A program made the position numbers and the translations under genes. A stretch of 64,000 nt of DNA, from positions 1 through 64,000 of the forward strand of contig ONQC01000008.1 in NCBI GenBank assembly GCA_900319855.1, given 5' to 3'. Shown in pieces: positions 42,026-49,971 of this stretch. Below the pieces are notes generated by a model that saw nothing but the letters and a program-made list of their open reading frames with translations, did no database searches and was not told the origin of the DNA. The stretch comes from an uncultured Bacteroidales bacterium (GTDB taxonomy: Bacteria; Bacteroidota; Bacteroidia; Bacteroidales; UBA932). Positions within the stretch are counted from its first letter, which is position 1; each line of letters begins with the position of its first letter.

Positions 42026-44179
42026 ATGAAATCTTATTCCACCAAAGACATCCGCAACGTGGCCCTTATCGGCGGCACCCGCTCCGGTAAGACCACCCTT
42101 GCAGAAGCCATGCTTTTTGAAGGCAAGGTCATCGACCGCAGAGGTACCGTCGAAGGCAAGAACACCATGTCCGACAATACCGAGTTCGAGCAGACCAACC
42201 AGAAGTCCATCAACGCCACCCCGCTTTACGCCGAATTCATGGGCAAGAAGATCAACTTCATCGACGCCCCGGGTTCCGACGACTTCAGCGGCGGCGCCCT
42301 TGCCGCCTTCAAGGTAGTCGAAAGCAGCGTCCTCGTGATCAACGCCACCCAGGGCGTCGAGGTCGGCACGACCATTTTCTCCCGCTATGCCAATCAGTAC
42401 AACGTCCCGATGATCGTCGCTGTCAACCAGCTCGACCATGAGAAAGCCAACTGGGAGACTGTCCGTCACTCCCTCGAGGAGTCCTTCGGCAAGAAGGTCG
42501 TCTACGTCCAGTTCCCGGTCAACCCTGGAACCGAGTTCAACGGCTTCGTCGATGTCCTCACCCAGAAATACTACCGCTTCAAGGATGCCAACGGCACCCG
42601 CGAGGAACTTGAGATCCCGGCCGAGTACGCCGACGAGGCTGAAGAGCTCCGCCAGGCCCTCATGGAGAAGGCCGCCGAAGGCGACGACGAACTCATGATG
42701 AAGTTCTTCGACACCCTCGAGCTCGACACCGACGAGATCCGTGCCGGTCTGGCCGCAGGCCTGAAGAAGGGCGAGATCATGCCGGTCTTCTGCCTCTCCG
42801 CCAAGAACGACATCGGCGTCAAGCGCCTCATGGAATTCATCATCAACGTCGCTCCGTCCCCGGAAGGCCGCGTTGCCAAGACCGTTGACGGCGGTGACGT
42901 TCCCTGCCTGAGCGACGGCCCGACCAGCCTGTTCATCTTCAAGACCAGCGTCGAGCAGCACCTCGGTGACGTCTCCTACTTCAAGGTGATGAGCGGCGTG
43001 CTCAACGAAGGCGCCGACCTCGTCAACCCGGAGACCGGCAACGGTGAGCGCCTGTCCGCCATCTATGCCGTCGCCGGCAGCAAGAAGGAGAAAGTTACCA
43101 GCATCAGCGCCGGTGACATCGGCTGCGTCATGAAGCTGAAGAACGGCAAGACCGACGTTACCCTCGCACAGCCCGGCTGCGAAGCCATCAGCCACATGGT
43201 CTTCCCGGATGCCAAGTACCGCTGCGCCGTCAAGGCCCTCGACAAGAACGACGAGGCCAAGGTGGGCGACGCCCTCAACAAGATCGCGGCCCAGGATCCG
43301 ACCATCAACGTCGTCTATTCCAAGGAACTCCGCCAGACCATCCTCAGCGGCATGGGCGAGCAGCACATCAACTATGTCAAGTGGAGAGTCAACAACGAGT
43401 TCAAGCTCCAGATCGAGCTCTATGCCCCGAAGGTGCCGTACCGCGAGACCATCACCAAGGTCGCCACGGCCCAGTACCGTCACAAGAAGCAGTCCGGTGG
43501 CGCCGGCCAGTTCGGTGAGGTCCACCTCCTCGTCTGCCCGTACGTCGAAGGCCAGGAAGCCCCGAAGAACTTCAAGATCGACGGCAAGGACACTGTCTTC
43601 AACTTCAAGAGCCAGGATATTTCCGAGCTCGAGTGGGGCGGCAAGCTGGAGTTCTACAACTGCGTCGTCGGTGGTTCCATCGACCTGAGCTTCATGCCGG
43701 CCATCCTCAAGGGTATCAAGTCCAAGATGGAGGAAGGCCCGCTCACCGGTTCCTACGCCCGCGACATCCGCGTCTATGTCTATGACGGTAAGATGCACCC
43801 GGTGGACTCCAAGGAAATCGCGTTCATCATCGCCGGCCGCAACGCCTTCAAGGAGGCCTTCCGCAACGCCGGTCCGAAGATCCTCGAGCCGATCTACAAC
43901 GTGGACATCATCACCCCGAACGAGTATGTCGGTCCTTGCATGTCCGACCTCAACACCCGCCGCGGCATGATCATGAACCAGGATATGGACGGTGCCTTCA
44001 CCATCCTCCACGCCCGCGTTCCGCTCGCCGAGCTCTATCGCTACTCCACGACCCTCAGCTCCCTGACCGGCGGCAGCGCGACCTTCTCCATGAAGTTCGC
44101 CGAGTACCAGCCTGTCCCGGCTGACGTCCAGACCAAGCTCCTCGCCGAGTACGCCGCGCAGGAGGAAGCCGAAGACTAA
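42026..44179 (+). CDS. EF-G2-like elongation factor G paralogue lacking the catalytic His
   Basis: 717 residues with the five-domain EF-G layout and 'ARVPLAELYRYSTTLSSLTGGSATFSMKF' in domain V. The GTPase motifs differ from canonical EF-G: P-loop 'GGTRSGKTT' (16-24), switch II 'DAPGSDDF' with Ser84 in place of the catalytic His of D-T-P-G-H, G4 'NQLD' (134-137) instead of NKxD, and no RGITI-type switch I. This matches the Bacteroides EF-G2 class, reported to support translocation without GTP hydrolysis and to be used in carbon starvation. Codon use is strongly biased towards C-ending codons, suggesting high expression. The canonical fusA is not in this window. Confidence 0.9.
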   Translation: MKSYSTKDIRNVALIGGTRSGKTTLAEAMLFEGKVIDRRGTVEGKNTMSDNTEFEQTNQKSINATPLYAEFMGKKINFIDAPGSDDFSGGALAAFKVVESSVLVINATQGVEVGTTIFSRYANQYNVPMIVAVNQLDHEKANWETVRHSLEESFGKKVVYVQFPVNPGTEFNGFVDVLTQKYYRFKDANGTREELEIPAEYADEAEELRQALMEKAAEGDDELMMKFFDTLELDTDEIRAGLAAGLKKGEIMPVFCLSAKNDIGVKRLMEFIINVAPSPEGRVAKTVDGGDVPCLSDGPTSLFIFKTSVEQHLGDVSYFKVMSGVLNEGADLVNPETGNGERLSAIYAVAGSKKEKVTSISAGDIGCVMKLKNGKTDVTLAQPGCEAISHMVFPDAKYRCAVKALDKNDEAKVGDALNKIAAQDPTINVVYSKELRQTILSGMGEQHINYVKWRVNNEFKLQIELYAPKVPYRETITKVATAQYRHKKQSGGAGQFGEVHLLVCPYVEGQEAPKNFKIDGKDTVFNFKSQDISELEWGGKLEFYNCVVGGSIDLSFMPAILKGIKSKMEEGPLTGSYARDIRVYVYDGKMHPVDSKEIAFIIAGRNAFKEAFRNAGPKILEPIYNVDIITPNEYVGPCMSDLNTRRGMIMNQDMDGAFTILHARVPLAELYRYSTTLSSLTGGSATFSMKFAEYQPVPADVQTKLLAEYAAQEEAED

Positions 44180-44199
44180 ATTCTTGCGATTCGCTGAAG

Positions 44200-44236
44200 A
44201 AACACCGGAGTTCACTGAAATTCCGGTGTTTTTTTA
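44200..44236 (+). terminator. terminator of the EF-G2-like gene
   Basis: Stem aaacaccgga (44200-44209) with tccggtgttt (44222-44231) around a 12-base loop, running into a T tract (seven or more T). It starts 21 bp after the stop codon. Confidence 0.85.
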
Positions 44237-44301
44237 AACCCTGACCGCACATTTGCATCTAAGAAAGTGTTGTTTGATTACACGTAAAGATGTTTTTAAA
44301 T

Positions 44302-45075
44302 ATGAAGAAAATTGCATTGATGGCAGCATGCGTGCTGCTGAGCGGTGCCGCGGCACTGGCTCAACCGGGTGGCGGTTTCGGTGGTCCCGGCGGCCCCCGT
44401 GGCGGTGGAATGCCCCCGATGGGCGGAGCCATGATGGGCGGATTCATGCGGATGGGCCAGCAGGCCGAGATGAACGCCGACCTCGTGGCGGAATACTCCG
44501 ACTTCATGGTCGAGAAATACAAACTCAACGCCGACCAGGCCAGCAAGGTCCGCGACCTCAACGCCTCCTATGTCGGCAAGATCGTATTCCCGATTCCCCA
44601 CGACCTGCGTGAGAAGTTCATGAAAGAGCACCAGCCCGCTGAAGGTCAGGAAGGAGAGCACGGACGCGGACGCGGACGCCGGGGTGACAATCCAAGCCAG
44701 GAGGCCCAGGACGCCCAGGCGGACAGCCTGGCCGACGCCATGCGCAGCCAGTTCCGCAACATGCAGGAAATGACCGACGAGCAGCGCCAGGAAATGATGA
44801 ACCAGATGCAGCAGCGCATGCAGGAGGCCCAGGAGGCCGCCGACCGCCTCGAAGAGGCCCAGATCGACTATGAGAATGCCCTGCAGACCATCCTGGACAA
44901 GAACCAGTTCAAGGCCTACAAGAAAGAAATCAAGCGCGAGGAAGAGCGCGAACAGCGCCGCAGGGAAGGCGAAATGCGCCGTCAGTTCCAGCGCCAGGCC
45001 GGCCGTATGGGCGGCTTCGGCGGCGGTTTCGGCGGCCCCGGCGGTGGCTTCGGCGGTCCTGGCGGAGGTTTCTAA
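44302..45075 (+). CDS. secreted Gly/Phe-rich, charged coiled-coil protein
   Basis: 257 residues from the ATG that opens the signal peptide (MKKIALMAACVLLSGAAALA). Three zones follow: a Gly/Pro/Met-rich segment (GGGFGGPGGPRGGG-like), a highly charged Gln/Glu/Arg-rich helical core ('MTDEQRQEMMNQMQQRMQEAQ', 'KAYKKEIKREEEREQRRREGE'), and a terminal FGGGFGGPGGG repeat ending in Phe. The core resembles LTxxQ/Spy-like or DUF4890-type periplasmic proteins ('LNADQASKVRDLNASY'), but the assignment is weak. An in-frame ATG at 44290 is also possible. Confidence 0.82.
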   Translation: MKKIALMAACVLLSGAAALAQPGGGFGGPGGPRGGGMPPMGGAMMGGFMRMGQQAEMNADLVAEYSDFMVEKYKLNADQASKVRDLNASYVGKIVFPIPHDLREKFMKEHQPAEGQEGEHGRGRGRRGDNPSQEAQDAQADSLADAMRSQFRNMQEMTDEQRQEMMNQMQQRMQEAQEAADRLEEAQIDYENALQTILDKNQFKAYKKEIKREEEREQRRREGEMRRQFQRQAGRMGGFGGGFGGPGGGFGGPGGGF

Positions 45076-45114
45076 ACCTTCACACAATCTACTGCCTTTC
45101 TGTTAAAAAACCAG

Positions 45115-45145
45115 CGGCCCAGGTCATCCGACCCGGGCCGTTTTT
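45115..45145 (+). terminator. terminator of the Gly-rich protein gene
   Basis: Stem cggcccaggtc / gacccgggccg (45115-45125, 45130-45140) with one A/C mismatch, loop atcc, then TTTTT. Confidence 0.8.
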
Positions 45146-45147
45146 CG

Positions 45148-45178
45148 TTGTGATTTAACATAAAAAACGTATCTTTGC
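45148..45178 (+). promoter_or_regulatory. promoter of the EamA transporter gene
   Basis: TTG at 45148-45150, 19 bp, then TATCTTTGC at 45170-45178; the ATG follows 22 bases later. The -33 element directly abuts the upstream terminator. Confidence 0.6.
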
Positions 45179-45200
45179 GACCCTTTTACAGAATAGGAGA

Positions 45201-46106
45201 ATGGCCGTAAAGATCGATATACAGAAAAGGCGCATGGCGGGATACCTGGCAGGATTTGTCGCCGGGGTTTCGTACGGGACCAACCCGCTGTTCGCAAAAC
45301 CCTTGTTGGAGAGCGGTGTTCCCGTCCTCGTGATGCTGCTGTTCCGCTATGGGCTTTCCGTCGCCATCCTGGCCGGATGGATGCTCCTGCGGAAAGAAAC
45401 CTTCAAGGTCAGCGGACGGGAAGTCAGCCTGCTGGCTTTGCTCGGCATCCTGTTTTCCTGCAGCAGCCTCTTCCTTTTCTTCTCGTATGGGTTCATCCCC
45501 TCCGGCCTGGCCACCACCCTGGTCTACCTGTATCCGGTCTTCGTGGCGCTGATCATGGTCCTGCTCCGGTTCTATCCCAGCTGGCAGACCTGGCTCTCGA
45601 TCCTGGCCACGTTTGGCGGCATCCTGCTGCTCTCTACGCCCTCTGCAGGGGCCACGATCCGTCTCCCGGGCATCCTCCTGGCCATCCTGTCGGCCCTCAG
45701 TTATGCCTTCTACCTGGTCATCGTCAACCGCAGCAAACGAATCAAGCAGGTGTCCGAACACACCCTGACCCTCTATGCCCTCCTGACCGGGACCTTCCTG
45801 TTCGCAGCCCTCCGCCTGTTCCAGGGCGGAAGCTTCGTCGAAGGCATCGGCAACTGGCAGGACTGGGCCAACCTGGTCGGCCTCGCCGTCGTCCCCACCA
45901 TGATCTCCATGCTGACCCTGGCGGTTTCCTCCCGCTACATCGGCCCGACCAAGACCTCCATCCTCGGGGTCTTCGAGCCGCTCACGGCCATACTGATCGG
46001 GACCCTCCTGTTCGGAGAGCCCCTTACACTCAAAATGGCGATCGGTATCGCCGTCTGCGTCGGTGCCGTGGTCTTCATGATCCTGAAGCCCGGCAAAGCG
46101 AATTAG
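45201..46106 (+). CDS. EamA/DMT-family transporter
   Basis: 301 residues with about ten membrane segments arranged as two EamA repeats: 'YLAGFVAGVSYGTNPLFAKPLL' opens the first and 'LLAILSALSYAFYLVIVNRS' the second, which ends 'GVFEPLTAILIGTLLFGEPL'. The drug/metabolite superfamily exports metabolites or amino acids; the substrate cannot be told. The start has an AGGAG sequence very close to the ATG. It converges with the YfhO gene, 5 bp separating the stops. Confidence 0.94.
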   Translation: MAVKIDIQKRRMAGYLAGFVAGVSYGTNPLFAKPLLESGVPVLVMLLFRYGLSVAILAGWMLLRKETFKVSGREVSLLALLGILFSCSSLFLFFSYGFIPSGLATTLVYLYPVFVALIMVLLRFYPSWQTWLSILATFGGILLLSTPSAGATIRLPGILLAILSALSYAFYLVIVNRSKRIKQVSEHTLTLYALLTGTFLFAALRLFQGGSFVEGIGNWQDWANLVGLAVVPTMISMLTLAVSSRYIGPTKTSILGVFEPLTAILIGTLLFGEPLTLKMAIGIAVCVGAVVFMILKPGKAN

Positions 46107-46111
46107 CCTAC

Positions 46112-48631
46112 CTATTTGCGTTTCCAGCCCGGCAGCAGGACGCCGCCGAGGGCAAGCAACGTGAGCAGGATCAGTCCGATGCTGCTGGCGCGGGAAACAT
46201 TGGAACTGATGCGGTAGCTCGGCGGATCGAAACGCAGGACCAGATCATGCTCGCCGGCCGGAAGGACGGCGCCGCGCAGGGTCCAGTCGGCGCGGAACAG
46301 CTCGACGTCGGATGCGGTGCCGGACGGATCGATGCAGGCGGTCCAGCCGTTGGGGTACCAGACTTCGCTCAGGACCGCGGCACGCGGAGCGGCCAGCGTG
46401 TAATGGTAATGCAGCTCATTCGGTGCATAGGACGTCAGGGTAATGGTATCCAGGCTGTCGGCCGTCGCGGGGATCTCCACGGAAGCGAAATCGGGACCCA
46501 GCACCACGTAGGTATGCAGGTCGACCGAGCCCAGCAGGGCGATTTCTTCGTCCGCCGTGGCGGCGCGGACCGCCTTGGAAACGAACCAGGCATTGCCCAT
46601 GGCATGGCGGTTGGTCAGCGGCGCGGCATTCTCATCCAGGATGATATACCGGTTGTTCAGCATGGACAGTACCGGCAGGGCCGGCAGCGCCGCTTCGGCT
46701 TCCGAGACGGTCTGCGCCCCCTGGAGACTGCGATAGATGCCGTTGATCTCGCCGGTCAGGTACTGCTCGATCAGATCCTGGTAACGCTGAAGCTTGACCG
46801 GGCTGTAGCCGCCGATATTCTTGTGGAAATAGCTCGGATGGGAATCATTGAACACATTGACCGTCAGGTCAAGGACGCGATAGCTCGGGTCCGGATCCTC
46901 CAGGATCGCCTCGTCCACCGGACGGGTCTTGAACTGGCTGTCAAACTGGCGCTGGGACACGAAATGGTCCGCATTCAGATACCGTTTCCCGACCGCGAAA
47001 TGGTTGACCAGCACCAAGGCGCAGATGGCCAGGGCGGCATAGCGGAAGCGGGGTTTCTCCCCCTTGCCGAAATACGCCCACAGCAACAGGCCGAACGTCG
47101 CCGCAATCAGCAGCAGCGCCATCAGCGCATCCTGGCGGAACAGCCGCATGCGGTCCAGGATCAGGGTCTGGACCAGCGGTTCCTGCAGGTCGGCGTCGGC
47201 CGCACCGGTGAAGCTGCCGAACAGGGTCGGCGTCAGCAGGCACAGCAGGCAGAATCCGCCTGTGATCCCAAAGGCAATGCCGCCGTATTTCAGGAACTCT
47301 TTCTTGTCGTATCCGGCCTTCACGATCCGGTCCAGCACCAGGAAGCCCAGCATCGGCAGGGTATACTGCAAGATGACCAGGGCCATCGAGACCGTCCGGA
47401 ACTTGTTGTAGAACGGCATGTAGTAGTACCAGAACTTCGTGAACGGCATGAAATGGCTGCCGAGAGCCAGGCCGATGCCGATCAGCGTCGGGATCAGCAT
47501 CCACCACTTTTCCTTGCCCTTATACAGTCCCAGGGCGAGGATGAACAGGAAAACCGTAATGGCGCCCATGTACATCGGTCCGGCCGTGAACGGCTGCGGG
47601 CCCCAGTACAGCGGCAGCGACTTGGCCACCTGGTTGATATTCGGCTGGTTATACTGCCGCAGGAGTTTGATGGTTTCGGACTTGTCCGGGTTGACCGCAC
47701 CGGCGGAGGAACCACCGTTGAAATCCGGAATCATCAGGTTCGGGAGCTCCTCCCAGCCATAGGACCAGGCCGTTGCATAGTCCAGGTCGAGGCCCTTCCC
47801 GGAATCCCCGTCGCGGGTCAGGTCGGTGCCGCCGCGCATGGTCTGCTGCGTGTAGGCGTACGTCGGGATCAGCCGGTTGGCGTTGGTTCCGATTCCCAGC
47901 AGGCCCAGCAGCAGCAACAGACCGGATGCCGCGAAGAACCGGCCGATTCTCTCTTTGTGGCCACGAAGGAGCCAGACAACCAGCACCAGGACATAAGAGA
48001 AGATAATGATCGCCAGGTAGTACGAAATCTGGACGTGGTTGGCCTTGATCTGGAAATTCAGGGCCATTGCAAACAGAGCCGCGCCCAATAAGGTCCAGGG
48101 CAGCCAGTCTTTCCGGTCGGACAGGGCTTTGCGGTAGGTGAAGACCACGGCGGCCAGTACCCATGGCAGCCAGGCCATGGCCAGCATTTTCGAATTATGG
48201 CCCACCTGGATGATCTGCAGGTTGTAGGCGCAGAACGTCACGGCGATGGCCCCGCCGACCGCGATCAGGCCGTCCATGCCCAGGGCCAGCATCAACAGGA
48301 AGGCCCCCAGCAGCGACAGGAACAGGTAGCTCGCCGGACGGCGTCCGGTCAGGGTCAGGTTGTACAGGGACTGCGTCCAGTCGCCGGCGGTATTGCCCGT
48401 CAGCATGGTCGTCGGCATGCCGCCGAACATGGACCCCGTCCAGGCGGTCCGGTCCTGCGGATGCTCCGCATTCCACTCGTTGGTCTCATGGGCCATGCCG
48501 ACATAGCCGGAGATGTCGCTCTGGTTCACGATCTTTCCGGAGAGAACTTCCGGCACGAAGCCGTAAGCGAGCACCAGGAAGAAAAGGACGATTCCGCCAT
48601 ACAGCAGGATATTCTTTAAGGTCTTGTTCAT
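46112..48631 (-). CDS. YfhO-family polytopic membrane protein
   Basis: 839 residues. N-terminal and central parts contain many membrane helices ('LLYGGIVLFFLVLAYGFV', 'WLPWVLAAVVFTYRKAL'), then a soluble outer part ('YNQPNINQVAKSLPLYWGPQPFTAGPM' in parts), and a C-terminal membrane helix ('SSIGLILLTLLALGGVLLPG'). YfhO proteins are thought to be GT-C-type glycosyltransferases or related to polymer glycosylation. The ATG overlaps the stop of the preceding GT4 gene (ATGA), which supports a joint role in glycan synthesis. Confidence 0.92.
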   Translation of the reverse strand: MNKTLKNILLYGGIVLFFLVLAYGFVPEVLSGKIVNQSDISGYVGMAHETNEWNAEHPQDRTAWTGSMFGGMPTTMLTGNTAGDWTQSLYNLTLTGRRPASYLFLSLLGAFLLMLALGMDGLIAVGGAIAVTFCAYNLQIIQVGHNSKMLAMAWLPWVLAAVVFTYRKALSDRKDWLPWTLLGAALFAMALNFQIKANHVQISYYLAIIIFSYVLVLVVWLLRGHKERIGRFFAASGLLLLLGLLGIGTNANRLIPTYAYTQQTMRGGTDLTRDGDSGKGLDLDYATAWSYGWEELPNLMIPDFNGGSSAGAVNPDKSETIKLLRQYNQPNINQVAKSLPLYWGPQPFTAGPMYMGAITVFLFILALGLYKGKEKWWMLIPTLIGIGLALGSHFMPFTKFWYYYMPFYNKFRTVSMALVILQYTLPMLGFLVLDRIVKAGYDKKEFLKYGGIAFGITGGFCLLCLLTPTLFGSFTGAADADLQEPLVQTLILDRMRLFRQDALMALLLIAATFGLLLWAYFGKGEKPRFRYAALAICALVLVNHFAVGKRYLNADHFVSQRQFDSQFKTRPVDEAILEDPDPSYRVLDLTVNVFNDSHPSYFHKNIGGYSPVKLQRYQDLIEQYLTGEINGIYRSLQGAQTVSEAEAALPALPVLSMLNNRYIILDENAAPLTNRHAMGNAWFVSKAVRAATADEEIALLGSVDLHTYVVLGPDFASVEIPATADSLDTITLTSYAPNELHYHYTLAAPRAAVLSEVWYPNGWTACIDPSGTASDVELFRADWTLRGAVLPAGEHDLVLRFDPPSYRISSNVSRASSIGLILLTLLALGGVLLPGWKRK

Positions 48632-49929
48632 AGCTCTTTTCGTTTTGCCAGATCCTCCAGCAGCGCCGCCATGCGGCGGGCCGTGGAGCGGCGGGAATAC
48701 GCTTCAATGTTCTCGGTCAGGACGGGTTCCGCTCCCGCTTGGAAAGCATCCCAGAGACGGTCGATCGCGGACCGCAGCCCGGCGGCATCCGGCCAGTCAT
48801 AGACTTCGCCGGCATGGGTCTGCCCGACGATCCGGGCCATCGCCCCGTCGGTCTGGCCGATGCCGAGGATGGGACGCCGGGCGCCCAGGTACTCAAACAG
48901 TTTTCCGGGCAGGGTCGCCCGGTATTCCGGTTCCTGGCGGAGCGGCAGGATCAGGACGGAGGCATTCAACTGTTCCCGGACGGCGGTCAGATGGTCCCGG
49001 TAGCCCAGGTCGACCAATTGCTCCCCGAGGCCCGCTTCGCGGATGGCCTGCAGGATGGCGGCATCGGTTTTCCCGGCCAGCCGGATCCGCAGTTTCCGGG
49101 CGAAGGCGGCATCTTCCCGCACTTTGTCACCCAGGACTTTCCACAGGGCCAGCGGGTTGCCGTCCGCGGCGAACTGTCCGGTATGGGTCAGGTTGAAGTA
49201 TCCGTCCGGCTCGACCGGCTGCGCATAGTCGTCCGGGTCATAGCCGTTGGTGATGAGTTCGACCCGGTTGCGGGTCATGGTCCGGAACTCCTCCTGCACC
49301 AGCGGCGAGACGGCGACGACGGCCGAGGCCTCGTCCAGCACAGCCTGCTCCAGTTTTTCATGGCGCCTTCGCGCCCAACCCGTCAGGCTCAAATGCTTGA
49401 AATAGAAAATCCGCGTCCAGGGATCCCGGAAGTCGGCAATCCAGGGGATGCCGGTCGCCCGGGCGACCTTCCGCCCGATCAGGTGCATGGAATGCGGCGG
49501 TCCGGTGGACACGATTACGTCCACGGGATGCTCCCGAAGGTATTTCGTCAGGAAGCGGACCGAAGGGCGGACCCAGCTCACCCGCGGGTCGGGGATGAAC
49601 AGGTTGCCGCGCACCCACATGACCATCCGCTGCAGGAAACTCTTATGCTGGCTGTTGACCACGTTGACCTCGGCGGCCGAAGCCTTCTTCCCGGTCAGGC
49701 CGCGGTACAGGCTGTAGATTTCGGTAATGGGCCGGCGGATGATTTCCGCCTCGGCGGGAATATCGCCGTAGAGGCTCTGGTCGACCGACTGCATCTCCGG
49801 ATTCTCCGGCGTATAGATGACCGGCTGCCAGCCCTCGGAGGGCAGATATTTGGAAAATTTCACCCAGCGCTGCACCCCGGAACCGCCGCTCGGCGGCCAG
49901 TAATAGGTTATGATCAGAACCCTTCCCAT
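48628..49929 (-). CDS. family 4-like glycosyltransferase (GT-B fold)
   Basis: 433 residues starting 'MGRVLIITYYWPPSGGSGVQRWVKFSKYL', the typical N-terminus of GT4-type enzymes with their Gly-rich acceptor loop. The C-terminal domain shows 'ELITNGYDPDDY' and 'LPGKLFEYLGARRPILGIG', where the Glu contacts the donor sugar nucleotide. It is probably involved in surface polysaccharide assembly. The long open frame upstream is only antisense to mutS. A -7 box lies 7 bases before the ATG, and the stop overlaps the YfhO start. Confidence 0.92.
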   Translation of the reverse strand: MGRVLIITYYWPPSGGSGVQRWVKFSKYLPSEGWQPVIYTPENPEMQSVDQSLYGDIPAEAEIIRRPITEIYSLYRGLTGKKASAAEVNVVNSQHKSFLQRMVMWVRGNLFIPDPRVSWVRPSVRFLTKYLREHPVDVIVSTGPPHSMHLIGRKVARATGIPWIADFRDPWTRIFYFKHLSLTGWARRRHEKLEQAVLDEASAVVAVSPLVQEEFRTMTRNRVELITNGYDPDDYAQPVEPDGYFNLTHTGQFAADGNPLALWKVLGDKVREDAAFARKLRIRLAGKTDAAILQAIREAGLGEQLVDLGYRDHLTAVREQLNASVLILPLRQEPEYRATLPGKLFEYLGARRPILGIGQTDGAMARIVGQTHAGEVYDWPDAAGLRSAIDRLWDAFQAGAEPVLTENIEAYSRRSTARRMAALLEDLAKRKEL

Positions 49930-49936
49930 AAGGATA

Positions 49937-49944
49937 CAAATGTA
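49937..49944 (-). promoter_or_regulatory. promoter -7 box of the GT4-YfhO operon
   Basis: The minus strand reads TACATTTG, only 7 bases before the ATG at 49929. The transcript would therefore be leaderless or nearly so. Confidence 0.4.
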
Positions 49945-49956
49945 AAAACAAATTCT

Positions 49957-49965
49957 TAAATTTGC
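49957..49965 (+). promoter_or_regulatory. promoter -7 box of mutS
   Basis: TAAATTTGC, 6 bases before the mutS ATG at 49972, again predicting a leaderless transcript. The two divergent boxes sit in a 42-bp gap. Confidence 0.45.
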
Positions 49966-49971
49966 GGTAAT

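Noticed and set aside
44380..45075. Gly-rich repeats as a possible short tandem-repeat or CRISPR-like array
   Set aside because: The repeats are irregular, codon-phased and within a coding frame, with no uniform spacers.
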